A DNA stretch of 55,277 nucleotides, taken from RGIG4140 sp045614025. GTDB taxonomy: Bacteria; Pseudomonadota; Alphaproteobacteria; CAAHEQ01; UBA3637. Made by a program: the position numbers and the translations under genes. Of the stretch, positions 42,822 to 51,220 are shown piece after piece; the stretch's first letter is position 1; every line of letters begins with the position of its first letter. The notes beneath the pieces were generated by a model that saw nothing but the letters and a program-made list of their open reading frames with translations, searched no databases and was not told the origin of the DNA. Where the stretch lies: positions 1 through 55,277 of the forward strand of contig JAZLCE010000011.1 in assembly GCA_045614025.1 (NCBI GenBank), given 5' to 3'.

Positions 42822-43209
42822 ATTCAATGATCACAAAGCTGACAGCAAATTCTTTTTCATCTGACAAGGATAGATGAATTTGATAAGGTTTGTTATTTGT
42901 TTTTTTCTTTAATGTTTCAAGGGCTTTTCCTTTAATCACAAAAAAGGGGGCGCCTTTTATATCATTTTGAACTTCAATATCTTGAAAAAAGGCTTCCCCT
43001 CCAATGCCTGAGCCAAGAGCTTTTGAAAAAGCTTCTTTAGCGGCAAAGCGTTTGGCGAAAAAAGAGGCTCTTTTTAACGGAGAAAGGGTGCAAGCTTTTT
43101 CTCTTTCAAAATCAGAAAAAACCTTTTCTTCAAAGGAAGTGCCAAATTTTTTAAGGGTTGTTTCAATGCGGTTCACTTGAACCAAATCCGTTCCAATACC
43201 AATAATCAT
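42811..43209 (-). CDS. acpS: Holo-[acyl-carrier-protein] synthase
   Basis: 132 residues. Transfers 4'-phosphopantetheine from CoA to acyl carrier protein. It shows the two metal/CoA motifs: GIGTDLVQVNRIE at the N-terminus and FAAKEAFSKALGSGIG in the middle, with the C-terminal HLSLSDEKEFAVSFVIIE strand. Length is typical. Lies 5 bases downstream of rsh with AAAGG before the ATG, and follows the rpoZ-rsh order known from proteobacteria. Its 3' end overlaps the convergent MORN_2 gene. Confidence 0.96.
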   Translation of the reverse strand: MIIGIGTDLVQVNRIETTLKKFGTSFEEKVFSDFEREKACTLSPLKRASFFAKRFAAKEAFSKALGSGIGGEAFFQDIEVQNDIKGAPFFVIKGKALETLKKKTNNKPYQIHLSLSDEKEFAVSFVIIESID

Positions 43210-43214
43210 TTATT

Positions 43215-45368
43215 TTAAACCTTTAACCGATGAACCAATGAAACAAGAGATGAAGAACGGAACGATTGAATTAAAACATCCAAAGCAGAGCTGTTTTTCA
43301 CTTCAACTTCAATTAAAATTTCACTCAAGCCATTTTTGCGATTTTGCAATTTTAAATTCGTGATCACAACATTTTGTTTAGCGGCAATATTTGTGATTTC
43401 ACTTAAAACAGAGGGCTTATCTTCCACTTCCAAAAGAAGTTTGGCGGGCAACATTTTATCTTGCATCACAGAAGCATTCCATTCAATTGGAAGCCAGCGT
43501 TCAGGTTCATCTTGATATTGATTTAAGCTTGAGCAGTCGGCAGTATGCACCGTGACGCCTTTACCTGTTGTGATAATACCAACAATGCTATCGCCAGGAA
43601 GCGGGTGACAACATTTGGCAAAATTAAGCGCAATTCCAGAAATAAGACCCGTGACCGGCATATTTTTATCCGTAAGGCTTGCTTTAGAATCTTTTTTCTT
43701 AAAGATGGAAAGGGCTTTTTTAAGCGTTGATCTAGAGCAATCTGGATGCAATTCATGGAAAACATCTTTAAAAGAAACAACCCCAGCGCCAATGGCAGCC
43801 AATAAATCAGAAACTTGTTCTTGATCGGCTTTTAAGAAGGATTTATATTTTGGCAATAAGGGTTGCAAGTCTTTATCCGTGAACGTGAGCCCGAATTCTT
43901 TTGATTCATTCACAAATTGACTTCTGGCCGTTTGAACGTTTTGTTCATATTTAAGCGTTCTAATATATCTTCTGATACTGGCTTTTGCTTTTGCAGTAAC
44001 GGCAATATGTTCCCATTCTGGGGAAGGGGTTTGGCTTTTATTTGTTAATACTTCAACTTGATCGCCATTTTGAAGTTCCGTTCTTAATGGAATGATTTTA
44101 CCATTGATTTTTGCGCCAACACATGTATCCCCCACGCGAGAGTGAACCGCATAGGCAAAGTCAATGGCGGTGGCGCCTTTTGGCAGAGTGATTAAATCGC
44201 CTTTAGGAGAAAAACAAAAAACTTGATCTTGATAAAGCGCAATTTTGGTATGTTCCAAAAAGTCATTTGGATCAGAGCAACGATTCATCAAGTCTAATAA
44301 ATCACGAAGCCAGCGATATTGCGTTCCTTCTTTTGAAGCGCCTTGTTTATATTCCCAGTGCGCGGCCACACCCATTTCAGCCACATCATTCATTTCTTTT
44401 GTTCTGATTTGAACTTCAATGCGCCTGTTAAGTGGACCGATTACGCCTGTATGCAAAGAACGATAGCCATTTTGTTTTGGCGTTGAGATATAATCCTTGT
44501 ATCGCCCGCCAATCATTGGGTATTTCGTGTGAATCACCCCAAGGGCTTTATAACAATCTTCAATGGAATTAACAATAATTCTAAAAGCAATAATATCGCA
44601 AACTTGTTCGAATGGAATATTCTTAACTTGCATTTTATGCCAGATGGAGTAGGGGCGTTTTTCGCGCCCTTTCACGGTGGCTTCAATGCCATGTTCTTTT
44701 AAATCTTCTTCTAATTGAGCAATGACTTTGGCAACATCTTCTTTGCCTTGTTCGCTTAAAAATTTAAGACGCGAGACAATTGTTTTATGCGCATCTGGAT
44801 AAAGGTTTAAAAAACAATAATCTTCAAGTTCATCTTTAATCGCTTGCATCCCCATGCGTTCAGCAAGAGGCACATAAATTTCAAGCGTTTCGGTTGCAAT
44901 ACGCGTGCGCTTTTCTTGAGCTCTGATATGCAAAGAGCGCATGTTATGAAGGCGATCGGCCAGTTTAATTAATAAAACACGGATATCTTCGCTGATCGCT
45001 AACACAAGTTTTTGAAAGTTTTGAGCTTGTTTAGAAGCTTGTGGCGTGATTTCCAGCTTTGAAAGTTTTGTCATCCCACGAACAAGATCTGCAATCGTTT
45101 GGCCGAAAAGTTCTTTTAAATCTTCATAAGAGGCGGCTGTATCTTCCACCGTGTCATGCAATAAGGCGGCAATGATGGTGGCATAATCCATGCGATAGCC
45201 GATTAAAATTTCGGCCACTTCAAGGGGATGAGAAAAATAGGGGTCACCTGATTCACGCTTTTGCGCAGCATGCATTTTCATGGCGAATACATAAGCGCGG
45301 TTCAAAGCCTCTTCATCAGCGACGGGGTCATATGATTTTACTTTTTCAACCAGCTCGTATTGGCGCAC
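43215..45368 (-). CDS. spoT: Bifunctional (p)ppGpp synthetase/hydrolase (Rsh/SpoT)
   Basis: 717 residues, full length. The N-terminal HD hydrolase has FSHPLEVAEIL and LLHDTVEDT. The synthetase has GREKRPYSIWHKM, CDIIAFRIIV and the YRSLHTGVIGP strand near 298. A TGS domain starts about 381 (VFCFSPKGDLITLPKGATA), and a conserved Cys-His segment (NFAKCCHPLPGD) is followed by a C-terminal ACT domain from ~640. Both catalytic halves look intact, so it should make and degrade the alarmone. GTG start; a G5 run lies upstream. Gene symbol could equally be rsh or relA. Follows rpoZ by 34 bases. Confidence 0.95.
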   Translation of the reverse strand: MRQYELVEKVKSYDPVADEEALNRAYVFAMKMHAAQKRESGDPYFSHPLEVAEILIGYRMDYATIIAALLHDTVEDTAASYEDLKELFGQTIADLVRGMTKLSKLEITPQASKQAQNFQKLVLAISEDIRVLLIKLADRLHNMRSLHIRAQEKRTRIATETLEIYVPLAERMGMQAIKDELEDYCFLNLYPDAHKTIVSRLKFLSEQGKEDVAKVIAQLEEDLKEHGIEATVKGREKRPYSIWHKMQVKNIPFEQVCDIIAFRIIVNSIEDCYKALGVIHTKYPMIGGRYKDYISTPKQNGYRSLHTGVIGPLNRRIEVQIRTKEMNDVAEMGVAAHWEYKQGASKEGTQYRWLRDLLDLMNRCSDPNDFLEHTKIALYQDQVFCFSPKGDLITLPKGATAIDFAYAVHSRVGDTCVGAKINGKIIPLRTELQNGDQVEVLTNKSQTPSPEWEHIAVTAKAKASIRRYIRTLKYEQNVQTARSQFVNESKEFGLTFTDKDLQPLLPKYKSFLKADQEQVSDLLAAIGAGVVSFKDVFHELHPDCSRSTLKKALSIFKKKDSKASLTDKNMPVTGLISGIALNFAKCCHPLPGDSIVGIITTGKGVTVHTADCSSLNQYQDEPERWLPIEWNASVMQDKMLPAKLLLEVEDKPSVLSEITNIAAKQNVVITNLKLQNRKNGLSEILIEVEVKNSSALDVLIQSFRSSSLVSLVHRLKV

Positions 45369-45402
45369 CTTCAGGTCCCCCTTTTTTTAAACTGTTTAAA
45401 AA

Positions 45403-45762
45403 TTAAGCGTTGTTGATATCATCAAAAACTTGGAATGAATCTGATTCTTCAAATTCTGTATCAGAATATAAAGAAGAAGTTAATTCAGCTGCGATATCTT
45501 GTTCATCTTCTTTTTGAACAGATTGAATTTGAGGACGCGCATAATGTTGCAAAGAAGAAATCATGTTTTCTTTTTGTTGTTCAATATTAATTGTTTCTTC
45601 TTCAATTTCACGAAGAGCAACAACCGTGTTTTTATCATTATCTCTTGAAACTGTTAACGGAGAACCAGCATCTAAAGATTTGGCTCTGCTTGATGCAGTT
45701 AAAATCAAATCAAAACGGTTTGGGATTTTGTGAACGCAATCTTCGACTGTTACGCGGGCCAT
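45403..45762 (-). CDS. rpoZ: RNA polymerase omega subunit
   Basis: 119 residues. MARVTVEDCVHKIPNRFDLIL is the standard omega start, followed by RAKSL...AL.EIE. Omega binds the beta' subunit and, with its N-terminal MAR motif, forms part of a ppGpp site in proteobacteria, fitting the adjacent rsh gene. The C-terminal half is acidic and low in complexity. GAAAGGAAA precedes the ATG. Confidence 0.95.
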   Translation of the reverse strand: MARVTVEDCVHKIPNRFDLILTASSRAKSLDAGSPLTVSRDNDKNTVVALREIEEETINIEQQKENMISSLQHYARPQIQSVQKEDEQDIAAELTSSLYSDTEFEESDSFQVFDDINNA

Positions 45763-45805
45763 AAAAATTTCCTTTCTTTTTAGCTAAAAAATATATATAG
45801 AATGA

Positions 45806-45834
45806 ATTATATCTTTTTTTTTATGAAAAAGCAA
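45806..45834 (-). promoter_or_regulatory. Promoter of rpoZ-rsh-acpS
   Basis: Minus strand TTGCTT, 17-base spacer, TATAAT, 43 bases before rpoZ. Confidence 0.7.
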
Positions 45835-45867
45835 GATAAAAAAAATAAAAACAAGGTTAAAACTTTG

Positions 45868-45896
45868 TTGATTATTTTGTTTTTGTTTTGTATAAT
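45868..45896 (+). promoter_or_regulatory. Promoter of the DHODH-like gene
   Basis: TTGATT, 17-base spacer, TATAAT. The -35 boxes of this and the rpoZ promoter lie 33 bases apart in the divergent region. Confidence 0.7.
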
Positions 45897-45959
45897 CAAA
45901 AGAACGAAAGTTGGGGGTAGCAAAAGTTTTTTTTAAAAAAATTTAATTAAGGGGAAAAA

Positions 45960-47132
45960 ATGTTTAGCAAAGTGGTTTTTTATTTATTGTTGATGGTTGC
46001 TAAGAAAATGGGTCCATTGATGACAAAAAGGGTGATAAGTCTTGGATTAAGAAGCCAAATTTTTCAACCACAAAAACGCTTAAGTGAAAGATTGAAAACC
46101 AATTTGTTAGGCAGAACGCACCCATCTCCTTTGGGATTAGCCTCTGATTTTGACAGATATGGCAAATATTTTGATTATTTAGTTCCATTAGGGCTTTCAT
46201 TTGGTGAAATCGGCTCTTTTACGCTTTTGGCTGAATCTTCTAGAGAAAAATATATGTTTTTATTGAAAGATAAAGCCTTATATATTCAAGGGGCAACAAC
46301 GCCAAATCCAGGGATTTCAAAAGCGGTTCAAATGTTTGCAGCTCGCAGAAAATATTCGGCTTTTGTGGGCGCTTCTTTGATTTCGTTTGGTTCAGAAGGG
46401 GAAGCTTATAAAACATCTTCAAGCGCTATGTTTGGATATAATAATGATTATCACCAAATGGCCATGCGCGTTGCTCCATATGTGGATTATGTTTGTTTGA
46501 ATTTTTCGCATCCAAACATGTCTTTAGCTCAAATGCTTTCAGATGAATCAACCATTTTGCCAATGCTTTTGGATTTAAAAGGTGCGCTTCAAATTGCAGC
46601 TCCTTTAAAACCACCTAAATTGGTTGTGAAAGTGCCATATGATTTAAGCGAATTAGAAGTTAAATTGATTGCTTCAACTTGCCAAAAAGCATTTATTGAT
46701 GCGGTGATTATTTCTGGGCCAGCAACGGCAAACCGTCAAATCAGAACGATTTTAAAAAGAAAGTCAGCGCTTTCAATGGATAGTTCTTTTGTGACAGGGG
46801 CACCTCTTAGAAAAGATGTGTTGCAATTGGTTAAAAGATTTTATCTTGAAACAAAAGGGCAAATGGATATTATTGCTGCAGGGGGTATTTTCACAGCGCA
46901 AGATGTTTTTGATGCGGTGGCTCATGGGGCCAATGCCGTTGAGCTTTGCTCTGTTTTGGTTTATAGAGGGCCTGAAGTTGTGAGCAAAATTAACAAAGAT
47001 TTAACAAGGCTTTTGGAAAAATATAATACCAATATCACGGACCTTAGAGGTTCAAAAGTTGATATGGAAGAGTTTTGGGAAAAAGAAAATAAAAAAGGAC
47101 AGATGAATATCAGGCCGGATTTTGTTGATTAA
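45960..47132 (+). CDS. Dihydroorotate dehydrogenase-like flavoprotein, divergent active site
   Basis: 390 residues with the TIM-barrel layout of class 2 (membrane-associated) DHODH: hydrophobic amphipathic N-terminus, GRTHPSPLGLASDFDRYG, LNFSHPN (~180-186), VKVPYD, IISGPATANR and the phosphate-binding IIAAGGIFTAQD...VELCSVLVYRGPEV. Two key positions differ from known enzymes. The FMN/substrate Lys of the LDK motif is Arg66, and the catalytic base of N.S(S/C)PN is His184. It may be an altered-function paralogue rather than the pyrimidine-pathway enzyme (inference). AAGGGGAAA ribosome site. Confidence 0.75.
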   Translation: MFSKVVFYLLLMVAKKMGPLMTKRVISLGLRSQIFQPQKRLSERLKTNLLGRTHPSPLGLASDFDRYGKYFDYLVPLGLSFGEIGSFTLLAESSREKYMFLLKDKALYIQGATTPNPGISKAVQMFAARRKYSAFVGASLISFGSEGEAYKTSSSAMFGYNNDYHQMAMRVAPYVDYVCLNFSHPNMSLAQMLSDESTILPMLLDLKGALQIAAPLKPPKLVVKVPYDLSELEVKLIASTCQKAFIDAVIISGPATANRQIRTILKRKSALSMDSSFVTGAPLRKDVLQLVKRFYLETKGQMDIIAAGGIFTAQDVFDAVAHGANAVELCSVLVYRGPEVVSKINKDLTRLLEKYNTNITDLRGSKVDMEEFWEKENKKGQMNIRPDFVD

Positions 47133-47137
47133 AGTTG

Positions 47138-47178
47138 AAAAAGAGCGTTTTTTTTGAAAAGAACGTTCTTTTTTTTTA
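47138..47178 (+). terminator. Terminator of the DHODH-like gene
   Basis: AAAAAGAGCGTT/AACGTTCTTTTT arms (one G-T pair), followed by a long T-run. Confidence 0.8.
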
Positions 47179-47184
47179 TTTTGC

Positions 47185-47213
47185 TTGTGATTATATGATG
47201 AAATGTGTATAAT
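47185..47213 (+). promoter_or_regulatory. Promoter of the superoxide dismutase-galE pair
   Basis: TTGTGA, 17-base spacer, TATAAT with TGTG before the -10 (extended -10-like), 24 bases before the ATG. Confidence 0.6.
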
Positions 47214-47237
47214 CTTTAAACAAAAGAAAGGGATAAT

Positions 47238-47852
47238 ATGATAGAAGTAAAATCACTGAATTATGAAACAACGGCATTAGAGCCTTTTATTTCAGAGCAA
47301 ACACTTTTATTTCATCATCAAAAGCATTATGTGGGATATGTAAATAAAGTGAATGAATTAATTCTTCATTCAGATTTTAAAGATCTCTCTTTAACAGATA
47401 TTATTTTAAGATCTTCATCCGATACTGTTTATACGGCGCTTTTTAATCAAGCAGCGCAAGTTTATAATCATGAATTTTATTTTGATTCTTTAACGCCATC
47501 TTCTTCAACTAAAGATATATCTTCTTCGCTTAATAAATTGATTGAAAAGGATTTTTCTTCAGTTGAAAATTTGAAAGAAAAGCTTATTGAAGTGGGGTTA
47601 AGTGTTTTTGGTAGTGGTTATGTTTGGTTGGTGTTGCAAGAAAACACGTTAAAGGTTTTGCCTTTTTCAAATGCTTTTACGCCATTAACCAGTGGGTTCA
47701 CAACGCCATTATTAGCCATTGATGTTTGGGAACATGCTTATTATTTGGATAAGCAAAATTTAAGAGCGGCTTATTTAAAAGATGTGGTTAATAACCTTTT
47801 AAATTGGTCGTTTGCGTCATATAATTTAGAAAACTCGGGAGTATCAGTATAA
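47238..47852 (+). CDS. sodB: Superoxide dismutase, Fe-type
   Basis: 204 residues of the Fe/Mn superoxide dismutase family, no signal peptide. All four metal ligands are present: His26 (LFHHQKH), His in AAQVYNHEFYF, and Asp/His in DVWEHAYYLD. The Gln of AAQ, whose side chain tunes the metal, is placed as in iron enzymes. Usual Trp residues are partly Tyr/Phe (YNHEFYF, GSGYVWL), an uncommon but mild change. Protects against superoxide in the cytoplasm. GAAAGGGAT ribosome site. galE begins at the very next base after its stop. Confidence 0.9.
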   Translation: MIEVKSLNYETTALEPFISEQTLLFHHQKHYVGYVNKVNELILHSDFKDLSLTDIILRSSSDTVYTALFNQAAQVYNHEFYFDSLTPSSSTKDISSSLNKLIEKDFSSVENLKEKLIEVGLSVFGSGYVWLVLQENTLKVLPFSNAFTPLTSGFTTPLLAIDVWEHAYYLDKQNLRAAYLKDVVNNLLNWSFASYNLENSGVSV

Positions 47853-48830
47853 ATGCGTATTTTAGTTGTTGGTGGAGCGGGATATATTGGATCACATGTT
47901 GTGAAAGAATTATTAAAAACGGGGTATGAGGTTCGTGTTTTTGATAATCTTTCAACGGGGCAAGAAATTAATTTATTTGAAAATGCTGAATTTATTCAAG
48001 GGGATATTTTGGATGCACCAACACTTGAAAAAGCAATGAAGGGGATTGATGGTGTTGTTCACCTTGCGGCTAAAAAGGCGGTGGGTGAATCCATGGAAAA
48101 GCCAGATTTATATGCGCTTAATAATTTAAACGGCACCATTAATGTTTTAAATGCCATGGTGAAGGAAAATGTGAAATATTTTGTTTTTTCTTCAACGGCA
48201 GCGGTTTATGGCATGCCAGATGTTGAAGTTTTGAATGAACAAACGCCGTTAAACCCCATAAATTTTTATGGTTTTTCAAAAAAGATGATTGAAGAAGTGC
48301 TTTCTTGGTATGACAGGTTAAAAGGCATTAAATTTGTTTCTTTAAGATATTTTAATGCCGTTGGGTATGATAAAGAAGGTGATGTGAAAGGATTGGAAAA
48401 AAATCCGCAAAATTTATTGCCCATTGTGATGGAAACAATTTTTGGGGTTAGAGAAAAGATGACGGTTTTTGGTTCCGATTACCCCACAAAAGATGGCACT
48501 TGTGTGCGCGATTATATCCATGTTTCTGATTTAGCTTCGGCGCATGAATTGGCATTTCAATATTTATTAAAAGAAAATGAAAGTCAAATTATGAATCTTG
48601 GAACAGGATTTGGTCACAGCGTGAAAGAAATGATTGAAACGGCTGAACAAGTGACAGGGCAAAAGGTGAATTATGAAATGGGCGGACGTAGGGCAGGTGA
48701 TCCCGCCGCTTTGATGGCGTTTTCAAAAAAAGCGCATGAATTATTAGGCTGGGAGCCAAAACATAGTTCTTTAGAAAACATTATTGAAACAACATATCAA
48801 CTTTACGAAAAATCTTTTAAAATCAATTAA
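47853..48830 (+). CDS. galE: UDP-glucose 4-epimerase
   Basis: 325 residues, short-chain dehydrogenase fold. NAD-binding GGAGYIGSH lies at the N-terminus, then VHLAAKKAVGES, FSSTAAVYG, and the catalytic Tyr-x3-Lys in FYGFSKKM, with RYFNAVGYD and the C-terminal GGRRAGDPAAL typical of GalE. It interconverts UDP-Glc and UDP-Gal (or the GlcNAc forms) and could supply donor for the GT6 enzyme in this window (inference). Starts directly after the SOD stop, with GGGAG in the end of that gene. Confidence 0.95.
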   Translation: MRILVVGGAGYIGSHVVKELLKTGYEVRVFDNLSTGQEINLFENAEFIQGDILDAPTLEKAMKGIDGVVHLAAKKAVGESMEKPDLYALNNLNGTINVLNAMVKENVKYFVFSSTAAVYGMPDVEVLNEQTPLNPINFYGFSKKMIEEVLSWYDRLKGIKFVSLRYFNAVGYDKEGDVKGLEKNPQNLLPIVMETIFGVREKMTVFGSDYPTKDGTCVRDYIHVSDLASAHELAFQYLLKENESQIMNLGTGFGHSVKEMIETAEQVTGQKVNYEMGGRRAGDPAALMAFSKKAHELLGWEPKHSSLENIIETTYQLYEKSFKIN

Positions 48831-48934
48831 TTTTAAAAGAAAAGGTTGTTGAATAATTTTTGCTTGTATTCAAAAAAAAATTGTGTTACATTTCTTTTTA
48901 GGTGTTTGTTTAATATTTTTTGGAGGATGATTTG

Positions 48935-49198
48935 ATGAAAAAAGTTTTAACTGTTTTATTCGCTTCAATGGCATTAACTGGCTGTCATTATTTGGGGGCT
49001 CCAGAATCATACACAGTTGTTGATGAAGAACGCGCTCCTGTGATGCAACCTGTTGTTCAACCAGTGGTTCGTCCAGCTCCAATGGTTGCGCCAACAAATT
49101 GTGGATGCAATAATTCAATGGGCGCTTGCCAAGTGAACCCTGGCGTTAAAGGCCCAATTGAAATTATGATCCCTGCACAAAAAGTTTGCATTCAATAG
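48935..49198 (+). CDS. Small proline-rich lipoprotein
   Basis: 87 residues with lipobox LTGC (Cys17) after MKKVLTVLFASMA. The mature part is rich in Pro, Val and Gln (VVQPVVRPAPM), then a Cys-bearing segment (NCGCNN..GACQ) and IMIPAQKVCIQ. The start is set at the ATG with TTGGAGGAT upstream, rather than an in-frame TTG 15 bases earlier. Envelope protein of unknown role; several Cys could form disulfides in the periplasm. Confidence 0.8.
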   Translation: MKKVLTVLFASMALTGCHYLGAPESYTVVDEERAPVMQPVVQPVVRPAPMVAPTNCGCNNSMGACQVNPGVKGPIEIMIPAQKVCIQ

Positions 49199-49246
49199 GG
49201 AATATAAAGAGTTTTAATCAACGGTTAAAATTCTTGTTGTATAGAT

Positions 49247-49287
49247 AAAAAACGCTTCTTGTTTATTGGGATAAGGAGCGTTTTTTT
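49247..49287 (+). terminator. Hairpin with U-run after the small lipoprotein gene
   Basis: AAAAAACGCT/AGCGTTTTTT arms, loop about 20 bases, then T. It can end the lipoprotein transcript. The right arm and the base of the loop contain AAGGAG, the Shine-Dalgarno of the small ORF that follows, so the stem could also mask translation. Confidence 0.7.
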
Positions 49288-49386
49288 ATGCTTGATTTGT
49301 TTAATGAAATTTATGAGTTTTTTAGGCTTATGTTCATTAAAGGGTTGCCTTTACCTTTGTTATTATATAAACTTAAGAAAAAATAA
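49288..49386 (+). CDS. Possible 32-residue amphipathic peptide
   Basis: 32 codons starting MLDLFNEIYEFFRLMF and ending KLKKK, with AAGGAG nine bases before the ATG. Hydrophobic/aromatic core plus a basic C-terminus suggest a membrane-binding peptide. The ribosome site lies in the hairpin at 49247-49287. It ends 21 bases before the sulfotransferase start, so it could be its leader peptide. Not a known family; could be chance. Confidence 0.4.
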   Translation: MLDLFNEIYEFFRLMFIKGLPLPLLLYKLKKK

Positions 49387-49407
49387 TTAAAGCATATGGG
49401 GGTATAT

Positions 49408-51177
49408 ATGAAAAAAATTTTATTGATTGCTTGTTCCTTTTTTTTGGTAACTGTTGCTGAGGCAACAGATCTTAAAACATTAAAGTTTTCTCATACGCAT
49501 TGGCGGGGAACTCTTGAACAGAATGGAAACAGAGTTTGCAAAACAAAAGATGAATGTGCTGACATTTTTTTTGTAAATGATGAAAAGCTTATTTTAAATT
49601 GGGACAAATGGGGAAGAGATTTTTTTGTTTATGATTCTGATGGGAATCAATGGGTATCTGATATAGATCGGTCTATTAAAAGGAAGCATATTGAAGAAAA
49701 ATATGAAGAAATGGTATATACACCAGAAGAACCATTTATTCTTTTAAATCCTTTTTCAAAAACACCATTGGCTGCCATGATGAAGTTTGAAACACAAGAG
49801 CCATCTGAAGTATCATTAAGGATTAAATCTTTAAATAGTGGCCCTGATATTGAAAAAACATTTAAAGGATATCAAACAAGTCATGAGATCCCAGTTTTAG
49901 GGCTTTATCCAAATTCAAAAAACAAAGTTGAATTGAAAGTTAAAACAAAAGAAGGGAAAATAAAGAAATTTATTCATGAAATTCAAACAAAGGATTCGCA
50001 ATATCCGGTTCAATGGTTCCCGCTTGAAAAAAATGATAAAGAGTTTCGATATTATGCCAATTATGAAGGCGTTGTTTATGATGAAGAAGGCGTTATAAGA
50101 TATGAATTCCTAGAAAGTGGTTGGGTGCTGTTTTATTTTTATAAAGATTTTGTTTTTGTTGAATCTAAAAAGAATATTAAAAAATATACGATTTTGGGCG
50201 AATTTATTAAGCAATATGATTATCCAGAAAAGTTTTATGGCTATATGCATGGAATGAATTTTAAAGATAATGATAACCTTTTGATTTTTGGAAGCAATGA
50301 AGGATCAATGGCGCTGATTGAAGGGGAATATCGACCAACACATCGGGATATTGTTTTAGAAATTGATGCCCAAAATGGTTCAGTTTTGGCTGAATATGAT
50401 TTGGCAGAAATGTTAAACCCAGATAGATCTCTTGTGATTAAATCTTCTTATAATGAGCAGTCAAAAGTTGATTGGGCGCATACAAATGGGATTGATTATG
50501 ATGCCAAAAATAAGGCAATTATTGTTTCTGGTCGTCATTTAGGAATGGTTAAAATTGATGAAAAAACAAAGAAACCTCTTTGGTGGTTAACGCCGCATCA
50601 ATATATTTCAAAATCAGGCAGAAATGGGGATGGAAAGGATTTATCTTCCTTGATGTTAACCGCGGTGGATAAAAATAATAAGCCATATTCTCAAAACGTT
50701 CAACTTGGATATGAAAAAGCATCCTTTTTTAAATGGCCATTAAAATCTCATTCTGTTAAATATGCAGGAGCAGGGTATTATTCTATTTTGGATAATTCTG
50801 GATTAGATATGTATGATAAAAAACTTTATACAACCAAAAATTCCGTTGCTTCTGTTTTTTATATTGATGATAAAAAGAAAACGGTGAAACAAGTGTTTTT
50901 AAAAGACTTAGGGGAATATTCCGAAGTGGGTTCCAATGTGATTTATGATTTGAATAAGAAAGAAATATTAGTTGCTCTTTCACAAGTTCGAAGCAAAAAT
51001 AATATGAGTTTGGTGAATTCGCATATTTATCGATTTGATGAAAAAGGCAAGCTTTTATATCATGCGATTCAACACAAAAATTCAAATGGGTGGACTTATT
51101 TATTTCAACCATTTGAGTTTTATGCCCCAAACAATTGGCCAGTTCCACAAGAAAAACCAAAAGAACGTTGGTTTTAA
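49408..51177 (+). CDS. assT: Periplasmic aryl-sulfate sulfotransferase (AssT-type) with extra N-terminal module
   Basis: 589 residues from the ATG with GGGGGT upstream; a second ATG 12 bases earlier lacks a site. Signal peptide ends AEA before TDLK. Residues ~29-80 form a module shared with the GT6 protein (HTHWRGTL, KLILNWDKWGRDFFVYD). Then the AssT N-terminal beta domain (LNPFSKTPLAAMMKFET) and the beta-propeller: HGMNF (His281), WAHTNG (His358, Asn360), SGRH (Arg376), and a putative catalytic His448 in KSHSV. The N-to-R spacing of 16 equals that in E. coli AssT. PAPS-independent transfer of sulfate between phenols in the periplasm is expected. Confidence 0.88.
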   Translation: MKKILLIACSFFLVTVAEATDLKTLKFSHTHWRGTLEQNGNRVCKTKDECADIFFVNDEKLILNWDKWGRDFFVYDSDGNQWVSDIDRSIKRKHIEEKYEEMVYTPEEPFILLNPFSKTPLAAMMKFETQEPSEVSLRIKSLNSGPDIEKTFKGYQTSHEIPVLGLYPNSKNKVELKVKTKEGKIKKFIHEIQTKDSQYPVQWFPLEKNDKEFRYYANYEGVVYDEEGVIRYEFLESGWVLFYFYKDFVFVESKKNIKKYTILGEFIKQYDYPEKFYGYMHGMNFKDNDNLLIFGSNEGSMALIEGEYRPTHRDIVLEIDAQNGSVLAEYDLAEMLNPDRSLVIKSSYNEQSKVDWAHTNGIDYDAKNKAIIVSGRHLGMVKIDEKTKKPLWWLTPHQYISKSGRNGDGKDLSSLMLTAVDKNNKPYSQNVQLGYEKASFFKWPLKSHSVKYAGAGYYSILDNSGLDMYDKKLYTTKNSVASVFYIDDKKKTVKQVFLKDLGEYSEVGSNVIYDLNKKEILVALSQVRSKNNMSLVNSHIYRFDEKGKLLYHAIQHKNSNGWTYLFQPFEFYAPNNWPVPQEKPKERWF

Positions 51178-51180
51178 GAA

Positions 51181-51217
51181 AAAGCCTTCTAATTTAAATG
51201 GTTAGAAGGCTTTTTTT
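51181..51217. terminator. Bidirectional terminator between sulfotransferase and tail-fibre operon
   Basis: AAAGCCTTCTAA/TTAGAAGGCTTT arms with A and T runs at the base; lies between convergent genes. Confidence 0.9.
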
Positions 51218-51220
51218 AAG

